In this document: piece after piece, positions 15,833 through 23,242 of the stretch | Layout: each line of letters begins with the position of its first letter | Position numbering within the stretch: position 1 is the stretch's first letter | Source: Hansschlegelia zhihuaiae | Lineage (GTDB): Bacteria; Pseudomonadota; Alphaproteobacteria; Rhizobiales; Methylopilaceae | Direction of reading: 5' to 3' | Assembly: GCF_004103825.1 (NCBI RefSeq) | Contig: NZ_RYFI01000007.1 | Span: 114,987-157,474, forward strand | DNA: 42,488 bases | Position numbers and translations under genes: made by a program | Notes under the pieces: model-generated | Databases searched by the model: none | What the model was told of the DNA's origin: nothing | What the model saw: the letters and a program-made list of their open reading frames with translations, nothing else

Positions 15833-17409
15833 GCGGCGAGGGGCAGCGACACCCGGACCTCGGTGCCCTGCCCCGGCGTGCTGGACAGCGTGATGTCGCC
15901 GTCATGCTTCTCGACGATCCAGCGCGCGATCGGCAGGCCGAGACCGTTGCCCACGACGCCCTCCATCGCGGTCGAGCCGCGATAGAAGCGGTCGAAGACA
16001 AAGGGGGCCTCGTCGACCGGTATGCCGGGCCCGCGGTCGCGGACCATGATCTCGACCCTGCCCGCCTCCACGGGCCGCACCTCGACCGTGATCTCGCTGC
16101 CCTCCTCGGCGTAGCGCGCCGAATTGTCGAGCATGACGAGCAAGGCCTGCTTCAGCCGGCGCGGGTCGGCGCGCACGACCGGAGCCGGCTTCGGACAGCG
16201 ATAGACGATGCGGATGCTGCGGCTCTGGGACAGCACGGACGCGTCCTGCACCGCCTGGTCGACCGCCCCGTCAAGGCTGACGCTGCGGAACTCGAAGCGG
16301 ATCTCGTCGGCGTCCGAACGGGCGAGGAACAGCAGGTCGTCGACGAGATCGCTCATCGACGCCGCATGCGCGACCACGCTCTCGAGCGCGGAGCGATAGA
16401 CGCCTTCGGGCCGCGAGGGTCCCCTGAGCGCGAGCTCCGCCTCGGCCCGCAGCACGGTGAGCGGCGTCTTCAGCTCATGGCTGATGTCGCCGAAGAAGCG
16501 CACCCGCTGCCGGTCGAGCTCGGTCAGCTGCCGGTTCGCGCTCGCGATCTCCTGGGTCCGTTCCGCGACCTGCCGCTCGAGCGTGTCGCGGGTGGCCGTC
16601 AGGTCTCGGCGGTGGGCCTCCAGCCGCGTGGACATGGCGTTGAAGCGCTGGGCCAGCACGCCGAACTCGTCGGGCCTGTCATAGACGACCCGGTGCGCGA
16701 GGTCGCCCTGCTCCACGGCGCGGGTGCCCTCGACGAGCGCGTCCATCGGCTTGCGCAGCGAACGGGCGAACAGCACGCCGGCCGCGACGATGACGGCGAG
16801 CAGCGCCGTGAGCGCCGCAAGGAAGCCGTAGAGCAGCGTCCGCGAGACGCCCTGCGCCAGTGTGTCGGCCTCGACCACGTCCTCGCGCTCGTCCGCCACG
16901 GCGGCGTCGATCAGCGATTCGAGCTCCTTGTCGTAGCGGTTCTCGATCTCGGTGCGGAACAGCGAGATCGCCTCCTCACGGCGGCCCTGCTGATCGAGCA
17001 GAAGGATGCGTTCGACCGTGCGGTCGATCGCGCGGACGAGCTGGCGCATACGGTCGAGCCGTCCCGCCTCCTCCCGCTCCTCGGCTTCGTTCGCCGGGTC
17101 CCGGAAGAAGTCGTCTTCCTGCTCGATCGAGCGGCGCAGCGCGTCGAACTGCGCGAGCATCTTGCGCCGCGAATCCTCGAATTCGAGCCTCTCCGGCTCG
17201 CCCACCAGCAGCAGCTCGGCGATTTGCTCGGAGAAGCGGTTCGCCCTCAGCGCAAGCTCGGTCATGGCGTCGACCTGCCGGCGCGAGATCTGGACCCGCT
17301 CGATGTAGTGGTTCGCGCCGCGCAGGCTGACGATGGCGGTCGCGGCGATCGCGACCACGGCGATCACCAGGACGATCTGGAAGACGCGGATGCGTCCCAT
17401 GATGCTCAT
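15829..17409 (-). CDS. Membrane sensor histidine kinase (HAMP, HisKA, HATPase_c)
   Basis: 526 residues (ATG 17400 is an alternative start). TM1 at about 8-28, a long helical periplasmic sensor of about 165 residues rich in Glu/Arg heptads (probably a four-helix-bundle fold), TM2 at about 195-215, HAMP, a coiled-coil stretch, then the H-box FFGDISHELKTPLTVL. The N-box is LLVMLDNSARYA, G1 VRDRGPGIP, F FVFDRFYRG and G2 VGNGLGLPIA, all intact. Phosphotransfer to the overlapping OmpR-type regulator is expected. The signal is unknown; the sensor form suggests an envelope or small-molecule cue. Confidence 0.95.
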   Translation of the reverse strand: MSIMGRIRVFQIVLVIAVVAIAATAIVSLRGANHYIERVQISRRQVDAMTELALRANRFSEQIAELLLVGEPERLEFEDSRRKMLAQFDALRRSIEQEDDFFRDPANEAEEREEAGRLDRMRQLVRAIDRTVERILLLDQQGRREEAISLFRTEIENRYDKELESLIDAAVADEREDVVEADTLAQGVSRTLLYGFLAALTALLAVIVAAGVLFARSLRKPMDALVEGTRAVEQGDLAHRVVYDRPDEFGVLAQRFNAMSTRLEAHRRDLTATRDTLERQVAERTQEIASANRQLTELDRQRVRFFGDISHELKTPLTVLRAEAELALRGPSRPEGVYRSALESVVAHAASMSDLVDDLLFLARSDADEIRFEFRSVSLDGAVDQAVQDASVLSQSRSIRIVYRCPKPAPVVRADPRRLKQALLVMLDNSARYAEEGSEITVEVRPVEAGRVEIMVRDRGPGIPVDEAPFVFDRFYRGSTAMEGVVGNGLGLPIARWIVEKHDGDITLSSTPGQGTEVRVSLPLAA

Positions 17410-17432
17410 CGTCGTTCGAAAGCCCCGTCGCC

Positions 17433-17458
17433 AACGGCCCTGCGGTCCGATCTATTCC
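17433..17458 (-). promoter_or_regulatory. ECF-type promoter of the histidine kinase operon
   Basis: On the minus strand GGAAT (17458-17454) and CGTT (17436-17433) are separated by 17 bases, and the base after GGAAT is A. The -10 end lies 24 bases before the kinase ATG at 17409. The form matches the alphaproteobacterial ECF/EcfG consensus (GGAAC-N16/17-CGTT) with C to T at the fifth base, and it is repeated at four other genes in this window. Confidence 0.7.
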
Positions 17459-17488
17459 ATCGACCCGTGAGACGCCAACAGCGCCGAA

Positions 17489-17510
17489 AGCCCCGTCGTG
17501 CGACGGGGCT
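17489..17510 (-). terminator. Strong hairpin after the beta-helix gene
   Basis: AGCCCCGTCG (17489-17498) and CGACGGGGCT (17501-17510) form a perfect 10-bp stem around a TG loop (effectively a tetraloop). Read on the minus strand it lies 43 bases past the stop of the 17553-18116 gene and is followed by TTTC, so it is a likely intrinsic terminator. It insulates the kinase operon promoter at 17433-17458. Confidence 0.75.
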
Positions 17511-17552
17511 CTCCTGCTCATTCCGGGTCTGGCGCGATACGGGCGCGGCAGG

Positions 17553-18116
17553 TCAGAGCCTGCGGCACTGATCCTCCTTGTTGCCGCCCACGACATTGTT
17601 GCCGCCGGTCGGCGCCGGGCTGTTCTCCTTGCACTGGAGGTTGCCGTCGATCGTGTTGCGGCGGATCGTGATCTCGCCCGAATTCTTCACGACCTGGACG
17701 CTGCCCCCGACCTTGTTGCGAGCGATGTTGAGGACGCCGTCATTGTCGTCGTACTGGATGTCGGCCTCGACCCGGCTGTCGGCGACCGTCGCGCCGCCGC
17801 CCTGCTTGATCTGCACAGACCCGCCGACGCGGGAGCCGTCCCGCACTTTGACGCTCTTGTGGTTCTCGGCCTGAACGTTGCCGATCACCACGACGTCCTC
17901 GGCGACCAGCGTGGCGTTGGCCTCGACCTTCACCGTGCCCTTCACGCGCGTGCCGGTCAGCGTGCATTTCGCGTTCTGGGGCACGCGCACATTGTCGAGC
18001 GTGACCGCGCCGATCTCGCCGCGGCAGACCCGCTCCTCGGCGAAGGCCGACACGGGCAGGAGACATGCGACGCCGGCGGCTGCGAGCGTGAGCCGCGTGA
18101 ATGACGACCGCTTCAT
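17553..18116 (-). CDS. Secreted beta-helix-like repeat protein
   Basis: 187 residues. A clear Sec signal peptide (FTRLTLAAAGVACLLPVSAFA, cleavage after AFA) is followed by about six short repeats of the form V-x-G-x-V-x-V-x-x-N/G: TRVKGTVKVEANATLV, VVVIGNVQAEN, SRVGGSVQIKQGGGATV, SRVEADIQYDDN, NKVGGSVQVVKNSG, NTIDGNLQCKEN. This is the look of a small right-handed parallel beta-helix. Four Cys (CRGEIG near the start, KCTL, QCKEN, QCRRL) could form disulfides. The protein should be periplasmic or exported. Function is unknown. It is divergent from the arginine-serine peptide gene and both have the same kind of ECF promoter. Confidence 0.75.
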   Translation of the reverse strand: MKRSSFTRLTLAAAGVACLLPVSAFAEERVCRGEIGAVTLDNVRVPQNAKCTLTGTRVKGTVKVEANATLVAEDVVVIGNVQAENHKSVKVRDGSRVGGSVQIKQGGGATVADSRVEADIQYDDNDGVLNIARNKVGGSVQVVKNSGEITIRRNTIDGNLQCKENSPAPTGGNNVVGGNKEDQCRRL

Positions 18117-18203
18117 CTGAGTAGTCCTTCCTGATGGCGGCCGGCTCGAAGCCCCAACGCCGACCGATGGCAGACGAATTATCTCGCCCGGGAGCCAATG
18201 ATC

Positions 18204-18228
18204 AACGAACGCCCATCAGCAATATTCC
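18204..18228 (-). promoter_or_regulatory. ECF-type promoter of the beta-helix protein gene
   Basis: On the minus strand GGAAT (18228-18224, next base A) and CGTT (18207-18204) are 16 bases apart, 87 bases before the ATG at 18116. Same form as the other four sites in the window. Confidence 0.65.
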
Positions 18229-18242
18229 CGATTTAACCTCTT

Positions 18243-18321
18243 TTTAAACTGCCAGTAAATTCCTGAACCGAGGCTGTTTTAAACTGAATTTAAACTTGGC
18301 TTTTGTTCACGTGACCGTGAA
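18243..18321. promoter_or_regulatory. AT-rich divergent control region with repeated TTTAAACT and an inverted repeat
   Basis: TTTAAACT occurs three times in the same orientation at 18243-18250, 18278-18285 and 18289-18296. TTCACG (18306-18311) and CGTGAA (18316-18321) form a perfect inverted repeat around TGAC, 22 bases before the promoter at 18343. The stretch is much more AT-rich than its surroundings and lies between two divergent promoters, so it is a good candidate binding region for a regulator or nucleoid protein. Confidence 0.5.
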
Positions 18322-18342
18322 TTTCTAGGGCTACATGTTCCC

Positions 18343-18367
18343 GGAATAGGTCCTGTTGCCTATCGTT
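18343..18367 (+). promoter_or_regulatory. ECF-type promoter of the arginine-serine peptide gene
   Basis: GGAAT (18343-18347, next base A) and CGTT (18364-18367) with a 16-base spacer, 80 bases before the peptide ATG. Same form as the sites at the sigma factor, subtilase, kinase and beta-helix genes. Confidence 0.65.
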
Positions 18368-18447
18368 TGTCGCACGGGGCTGATGGCGGCGAGACGATGC
18401 TTCGATCGGCTTCCCCGCCACGAACCACAAGCGAAAGGAACGCCAAG

Positions 18448-18603
18448 ATGCGCGATCTCACCACCGAAGAACTCGGCCACGTCTATGGCGCTGGCGGCGA
18501 CGGACGCCGTGGCGGCGGCAACAAGAAGCGCAACCGGAGCCGCTCGCGCTCCCGGCGCAGCCGTCGGTCCCGCCGCAGCCGGCGCAGCCGCACCCGCGAC
18601 TAA
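18448..18603 (+). CDS. Double-glycine-type leader peptide precursor with an arginine-serine repeat core
   Basis: 51 residues, ribosome-binding site AAAGGAA 8 bases upstream. Residues 4-15, LTTEELGHVYGA, are a canonical C39-peptidase leader: Glu8 (-8), Leu9 (-7), Val12 (-4), Gly14 (-2), Ala15 (-1). Cleavage after Ala15 would release 36 residues; a second GG at 16-17 is the alternative. The core starts GGDGRRGGGNKKRN and continues with RS units and four RRS units, ending RTRD: 16 Arg, 2 Lys, 7 Ser and 2 Asp, net charge about +16. The RRS units use different synonymous codons (cggcgcagc, cgtcggtcc, cgccgcagc, cggcgcagc), which argues for selection on the protein. It has no Cys. The dedicated C39 exporter and adaptor follow. 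It resembles no bacteriocin I know; eukaryotic SR domains and protamines are compositional analogues only. Confidence 0.8.
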   Translation: MRDLTTEELGHVYGAGGDGRRGGGNKKRNRSRSRSRRSRRSRRSRRSRTRD

Positions 18604-18619
18604 GCCCCGCGGAAGCGAA

Positions 18620-18652
18620 GGGACGGATTAGGGCCCGGGCCCTGTCCGTCCC
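18620..18652 (+). terminator. Long hairpin between the peptide gene and the export genes
   Basis: GGGACGGA (18620-18627) pairs perfectly with TCCGTCCC (18645-18652), and inside it the 14-base palindrome AGGGCCCGGGCCCT (18630-18643) extends the structure. It begins 16 bases after the peptide stop. No T-run follows, so it would be a partial terminator or an mRNA-stabilising stem. Either would give more precursor than transporter. Confidence 0.65.
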
Positions 18653-18729
18653 CTCGCGCGCCGTCGTCGCGCCGCGCCTCGCGCCCGGCGGGCGGCGGCG
18701 GTCTTTCCTCCGGCGATGCGAGACGCAGC

Positions 18730-19677
18730 ATGAACGACGCTCCCGATCCGACCCTTTTCGCGCCGGCCCTCGGCGGGCTGGAATTGCGGGCGCGCCTGCT
18801 CGGCCAGCCGCATCTCGAGGACTACATCACATTCGTCCAGACCAGGACGGTCGGCGGCGAACGCGCCGACGTCAGGGCGCTCGCCGACGAGTGGCGCGAG
18901 GCGAACGACCATTATTACGAGCTCGAGCGGACCGAAGCCGGGATCGCCGACGACATCGAGCGGCTCGACGTCGAGCCCGAGCTTGCGCCGCTCATCGCGG
19001 AGCTCCAGGCCCAGCCTCGCTTCTCCCCGGCCCACGACCCGCTGCCGAGCCGGTTCGAGCTGGTCGAGGCCCACCGCCCCGTGGTGTCCCAGCAATCGGT
19101 CTCGCTGAACTTCGTCGAGACGCTGAAGAGCGGGCTCGGCCTCGCCCCGAGCCCCGAGCGGCTGTTCCGTTTCTGCCAGCCGATCGAGCCGCCCCAGGCG
19201 CCGGTCCGGGCGCAGCGTCTCGACGACAATCATTTCCTGTTCTCGTCCGACTCCTCAGACTTCCGCGCCCATGACGCGACGCTGCTGAGGCCCGCGCAGA
19301 TTCTGGAGCTCGCGGCCGCCGATCCGATGAGCGCGATCGTCGCCGTGCCGGTCGGGTTCGGGTCGAACGTGCTGCACGCGATCGAGACCGACGACCGGCT
19401 GATCCTGCAGAACGGCTACCATCGCGCCTATGCGCTGCGCGACCTCGGGATCACCCACGCCTATTGCGCGGTCCAGACGGTGACGCGCCGCGACGAGCTA
19501 AAGCTGGTAGCGGGCGAGCCTGTCATCGAGGCGCCGGAGTTCTACTGCCGCGCCAAGCGCCCGCCGCTGCTCAAGGACTTCTTCGATCCGAAGATCCGCA
19601 AGGTGCTGAACGTCCGCCGCATGAGCCGGATGATCGAGGTCAAGCTCGAGGTCCGCGAATACCAGGTGGTGGAGTGA
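18730..19677 (+). CDS. Unknown protein of the peptide-export operon, possible ParB/sulfiredoxin-like fold
   Basis: 315 residues, no signal peptide and no membrane segment. Residues about 170-275 contain LRPAQILELAAADP, VPVGFGSNVLHAIETDDRLILQNGYHRAYALRDLGI and AYCAVQTV. The order 'readout of a value, xNGxHRxxAL, small hydrophobic strand' resembles the GxHR/GERR motif of ParB/Srx-fold proteins (nucleotide-binding ParB, sulfiredoxin, serine kinases SerK and SbnI). The N-terminal 160 residues are helical and Glu-rich with no match I recognise. It ends one base before the HlyD-type gene, so it is part of the export operon. It could be an immunity, modification or regulatory protein. A Ser-directed kinase acting on the SR-repeat peptide is an attractive but unproven idea. 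Confidence 0.6.
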   Translation: MNDAPDPTLFAPALGGLELRARLLGQPHLEDYITFVQTRTVGGERADVRALADEWREANDHYYELERTEAGIADDIERLDVEPELAPLIAELQAQPRFSPAHDPLPSRFELVEAHRPVVSQQSVSLNFVETLKSGLGLAPSPERLFRFCQPIEPPQAPVRAQRLDDNHFLFSSDSSDFRAHDATLLRPAQILELAAADPMSAIVAVPVGFGSNVLHAIETDDRLILQNGYHRAYALRDLGITHAYCAVQTVTRRDELKLVAGEPVIEAPEFYCRAKRPPLLKDFFDPKIRKVLNVRRMSRMIEVKLEVREYQVVE

Positions 19678-19678
19678 C

Positions 19679-21016
19679 ATGGACGCGGCCGTCGCCCGGC
19701 GGGCGGAGCGCGCGACGGACGAGCCTCCGGCTCCCGCACCCGCTCAGACGAGCCTGTTCCGCCACGAGGTGATGGAGGAGCAGCAGACCCAGTGGCTCGG
19801 CACGGTGCTGGTCGCGCCTAATCTCTCGGCGACGCTGTTCGCGCTGTTCGCCGCCGCCGCGGTCGCGAGCGTGCTCGCGCTCCTTGTCCTCGGCCAGTTC
19901 ACCCAGAAGGCGCGCATCTCGGGCTGGCTCGTCCCCGAACTCGGCGCCATGCGGATCTTCGCGCCGCAGCCCGGCCGGGTCGCCAAGCTCCACGTCCGCG
20001 AGGGCGACCGCGTCGCCAAGGGCGCGCCGCTCGTGCGGATCTCGAGCGAGCTCGAGACGGAGGCCCTCGGCCGGACGCGCCACGCCGCCGTCCAGCAGCT
20101 CGCGCTGAGGCGCGACAGCCTCGCGGCGGAGCGCGAACGTCAGGGCCGCCTGTCCGCGCTGCAGGAGCGGGAATCCGCCGAGCGGATCGCGGCGCTCAAG
20201 GCCGAGCGCGAGAATCTCGCGCGCGAGATCGAGCTCCAGACGCAGCGCCTGAGGCTCGCCGAGCAGGCGAGCGAGCGGCAGCTCGGTCTCCGCGCCAAGG
20301 GGATCACGACCGAACGCAACCTGGAGGACGCCGAGGTCGAGCGGCTGCGCCAGTCGGCCGAGTTGCACGAGCTCGAACGCGACGCCCTGATCAACGAACG
20401 CGACCGGCTCGCGCTCGAGGCGAGGCTTCGCGAACTGCCGCTCCAGCGCGACGCCAAGCTCGGCGAGATCGACCGCAGCGTGGCGACGCTTTCGCAGGAG
20501 ATCGCCGAGGCCGAGGCGCAGCGCGAGATCGTCGTCACCGCGCCGCAGGACGGCGTCGTGACGCATGTCCGCTCGTCGCTCGGCGGCGATGTCCGCGCCG
20601 ACGCGCCGCTGCTTTCGATCATGCCGGAGGGCTCGAAGCTCACCGCCGAGCTCTTCACCTCGAGCCGCGCCATCGGCTTCGTGCGGTCGGGCCAGGAGGT
20701 GCTGCTGCGCTACCAAGCCTACCCGTACCAGAAGTTCGGCTCATACCGCGGGACCGTCGCCCAGATCTCGCGCTCGGCCGTGAGTCCGTCGGAGCTGTCG
20801 CCCCAGCTCGCGGGCCTCACCAGCCTGTTCGCCGCCGACGAGCCCGTCTACCGCATCGAGGTGACGCCCGAGCGCCAGTCCGCGACGGCCTACGGCGTCC
20901 CCGCGCCGCTGCAGGCCGGTATGCAGCTCGAGGCCGACATCCTGATCGAGCGCCGGCGGCTCTACGAGTGGATGCTCGACCCGCTGTTCACGCTGACCGG
21001 ACGGCGGAGCGCGTGA
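19679..21016 (+). CDS. HlyD-family membrane fusion protein (peptide secretion adaptor)
   Basis: 445 residues. A cytoplasmic N-terminal arm (about 50 residues) precedes one transmembrane helix (ATLFALFAAAAVASVLALLVL). Then come a barrel/lipoyl half (FAPQPGRVAKLHVREGDRVAKGAPLVRI), a long coiled-coil of Glu/Arg heptads (residues about 125-280), the second lipoyl half (IVVTAPQDGVVTHVRSSLGG), and a beta-barrel domain with RSGQEVLLRYQAYPYQKFG, typical of CvaA/HlyD adaptors of peptide exporters. It links the inner-membrane ABC exporter to an outer-membrane channel. No TolC homologue is encoded here. Its stop overlaps the exporter start (GTGA). Confidence 0.93.
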   Translation: MDAAVARRAERATDEPPAPAPAQTSLFRHEVMEEQQTQWLGTVLVAPNLSATLFALFAAAAVASVLALLVLGQFTQKARISGWLVPELGAMRIFAPQPGRVAKLHVREGDRVAKGAPLVRISSELETEALGRTRHAAVQQLALRRDSLAAERERQGRLSALQERESAERIAALKAERENLAREIELQTQRLRLAEQASERQLGLRAKGITTERNLEDAEVERLRQSAELHELERDALINERDRLALEARLRELPLQRDAKLGEIDRSVATLSQEIAEAEAQREIVVTAPQDGVVTHVRSSLGGDVRADAPLLSIMPEGSKLTAELFTSSRAIGFVRSGQEVLLRYQAYPYQKFGSYRGTVAQISRSAVSPSELSPQLAGLTSLFAADEPVYRIEVTPERQSATAYGVPAPLQAGMQLEADILIERRRLYEWMLDPLFTLTGRRSA

Positions 21017-23175
21017 ACCCCGCCAAACGCCTCAATTTCGGTGTCCGCCGGCGGCTCCCGATGGAGCTGCAGACGGAAGCCGCGGAATGCGGCCTCGTCT
21101 CCATCGCCATGGTCGCGAGCTATTTCGGCCACCAGGTCGGCGCGACCGAGCTCCGGCGGCGCTTCGGCCTGTCGCTCACCGGCGCGAGCCTCAAGGAGCT
21201 GGTCCGCATCGCCGACGAGATCGGGCTCGCGTCGCGGCCGGTCCGGCTCGACATGCACGAGCTCGGCCTCCTCCGGACGCCCTGCATCCTGCATTGGGAC
21301 CTCAACCATTTCGTCGTGCTGAAGAGCGTCGGCCGCAACGATGTGACGCTGCACGACCCGGCGGTCGGGCTCCGCCGCATGTCCCTGGCCGAGGCCTCGC
21401 GCCACTTCACCGGCGTCGCGCTGGAGCTGACGCCGACCGGCGGCTTCGAGACGGCAGCGCCGCCGCCGCGGGTGAAGATCCGCGCGCTGCTCGGCCGGCT
21501 GCAGGGCGTCGGGCGGTCGCTGACGCAGCTTCTGGCGCTCGCGCTCGCGCTCGAGGCGTTCGCGCTTCTCGCTCCCCTGTTCATGGTCTGGGTGATCGAC
21601 GACGCGCTGGTGACGGCCGACCGCGACCTGCTCACCACCCTGGTGCTCGCCTTCGGGCTGCTGCTCGTCCTGCAGACCGCAGTCTCGGCGATGCGCGACT
21701 GGGTGATCCTGACGCTCGGCGCCTCGCTGAAGGTGCAGGCCAGGACCAACCTGTTCTCGCACCTCATCAATCTGCCGCCGAACTATTTCGAGACGCGCTA
21801 TGTTGCCGACGTCATGTCGCGCTTCGGCTCGCAGGAGACCATCCTGCAGGCGATCACCACCGACCTCGTGGTCGGAGTGCTCGACGGGCTGATGTGCGCG
21901 GTGACCCTCGCTTTGATGTTCGTGTTCGCCCCGACGCTGACCCTCGTCGTGGTGGCGGGCGCGGCGCTCTACGTCGCGCTACGCTGGGCGCTCTACGGGC
22001 CGCTTAGGCAGGCGCAGTCCGAGGCGATCATCTGGGCCGCGCGCCGCGACGGCCACTTCCTTGAGACCCTGCGCGGCATCGGGGCCATAAAACTGTTCAA
22101 CGGCTACGAGGACCGCCGCGCGCACTGGCTGAACCTTCTGGTCGAGACCATCAACCGGCAGCTCACCACCCAGAAGCTCGAACTGCTGTTCAAGACCGCG
22201 AACCTGTCCCTGCTCGGAGCGCTCGCGCTCGCCGTGGTCTGGCTCGGCGCGCTCAACGTGCTCGAAGGCGCTTTCACGGTCGGCATGCTGGTCGCGTTCA
22301 TCGCCTACAAGGACATCTTCGTCCGACGGATCTCGGACCTCACCGACACCGTGGTCGAACTGAAGATGCTGCGGCTTCACGCCGAGCGCCTCGCCGACAT
22401 CGCGCTCGCGAGGCCAGAAGCGCGCGACCGGCTGATCGGCGAGCCCGCGCCCGCCCGGCGCCCGCTCGTGATCGAGGCCAGGGGCGTCTCGTTCCGCTAC
22501 AGCGTCAACGACCGCTGGGTGCTGAAGGATATCGGCTTCCGCGTCGAGGCCGGCGACTGGGTCGCGATCGCGGGGCCGTCCGGCTGCGGCAAGACCACCC
22601 TGCTCAAGATCCTCGCCGGCCTGCTGGAGCCGACCGACGGGACCATCCTGGTCGACGGCGAGCCCCTCAAGAGCCTGGGCCCCGACCGCTATCGCACGAT
22701 GCTCGGCGTCGTCATGCAGGACGACCAGCTGTTCGCCGGCTCGATCGCCGACAACATCTCGTTCTTCGCGAGCCGGCCCGACTTCGGCCGCGTCCAGCGC
22801 TGCGCCAGGATGGCGGCGGTCCATGATGAGATCGCCGCGATGCCGATGGGCTACGGCACGCTGACCGGCGACATGGGCGCGGCGCTCTCGGGCGGCCAGA
22901 AGCAGCGCGTGCTGATCGCCCGCGCGCTCTATCGCGAGCCGAGCGTGCTGCTGATGGACGAGGCGACGAGCCATCTCGACGTCGAGCGGGAGCGGGCGGT
23001 CAACGCCGCCATGCGCGAGACCAAAGCGACCCGCATCGTGGTGGCGCACCGGCCCGAGACGATCGACGCCTCGGACCGCGTGATCACGCTGAGAGACGGC
23101 CGCGTCGTCTTGGATGAGCGCGAGCGGCGAGGCGGCAGACGGCCGGAGGGGATCAAGGCGCCCGCTTCCGCGTGA
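21013..23175 (+). CDS. C39-peptidase-containing ABC exporter (PCAT, CvaB-like)
   Basis: 720 residues from GTG 21013, which overlaps the HlyD stop; the frame is open further upstream but within the adaptor gene. The N-terminal peptidase C39 domain has the oxyanion Gln20, catalytic C26 in LQTEAAECGLVS, H99 in WDLNHFVVLK and D115 in LHDPAVG, so the leader protease is intact. Six transmembrane helices follow (about 165-430). The ATPase domain has Walker A GPSGCGKTTLL, signature LSGGQKQRVLIARAL, Walker B VLLMDEATSHLD and the switch His in VVAHRP. Such exporters cleave GG/GA leaders and secrete the core peptide with HlyD and TolC. The substrate should be the 51-residue precursor at 18448. Confidence 0.96.
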   Translation: MNPAKRLNFGVRRRLPMELQTEAAECGLVSIAMVASYFGHQVGATELRRRFGLSLTGASLKELVRIADEIGLASRPVRLDMHELGLLRTPCILHWDLNHFVVLKSVGRNDVTLHDPAVGLRRMSLAEASRHFTGVALELTPTGGFETAAPPPRVKIRALLGRLQGVGRSLTQLLALALALEAFALLAPLFMVWVIDDALVTADRDLLTTLVLAFGLLLVLQTAVSAMRDWVILTLGASLKVQARTNLFSHLINLPPNYFETRYVADVMSRFGSQETILQAITTDLVVGVLDGLMCAVTLALMFVFAPTLTLVVVAGAALYVALRWALYGPLRQAQSEAIIWAARRDGHFLETLRGIGAIKLFNGYEDRRAHWLNLLVETINRQLTTQKLELLFKTANLSLLGALALAVVWLGALNVLEGAFTVGMLVAFIAYKDIFVRRISDLTDTVVELKMLRLHAERLADIALARPEARDRLIGEPAPARRPLVIEARGVSFRYSVNDRWVLKDIGFRVEAGDWVAIAGPSGCGKTTLLKILAGLLEPTDGTILVDGEPLKSLGPDRYRTMLGVVMQDDQLFAGSIADNISFFASRPDFGRVQRCARMAAVHDEIAAMPMGYGTLTGDMGAALSGGQKQRVLIARALYREPSVLLMDEATSHLDVERERAVNAAMRETKATRIVVAHRPETIDASDRVITLRDGRVVLDERERRGGRRPEGIKAPASA

Positions 23176-23210
23176 TGTTCGAAGTGCAAGCCTTGAGGTG
23201 ATTGGAAGGA

Positions 23211-23226
23211 CGCTCGAAGCACGCAG
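23211..23226. repeat. Remnant half of a palindromic intergenic repeat
   Basis: CTCGAAGCACGCAG (23213-23226) is identical to the right-hand end of the repeat copy at 33581-33698. The left half is too degraded to trace. It lies in the short gap between the convergent exporter and anti-sigma genes. Confidence 0.4.
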
Positions 23227-23242
23227 TCACGTCGATGCAGCC

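Noticed and set aside
15904-17571. A 555-codon plus-strand frame opposite the histidine kinase
   Set aside because: It mirrors the kinase codon pattern and has no recognisable motif, while the kinase H, N, G1 and G2 boxes are complete.
18356-18631. Alternative frame over the SR-peptide gene (Ala-rich, 91 codons)
   Set aside because: Low-complexity Ala/Pro/Thr shadow of the Arg/Ser codons, without a leader-like motif or ribosome-binding site. The frame at 18448 has both.
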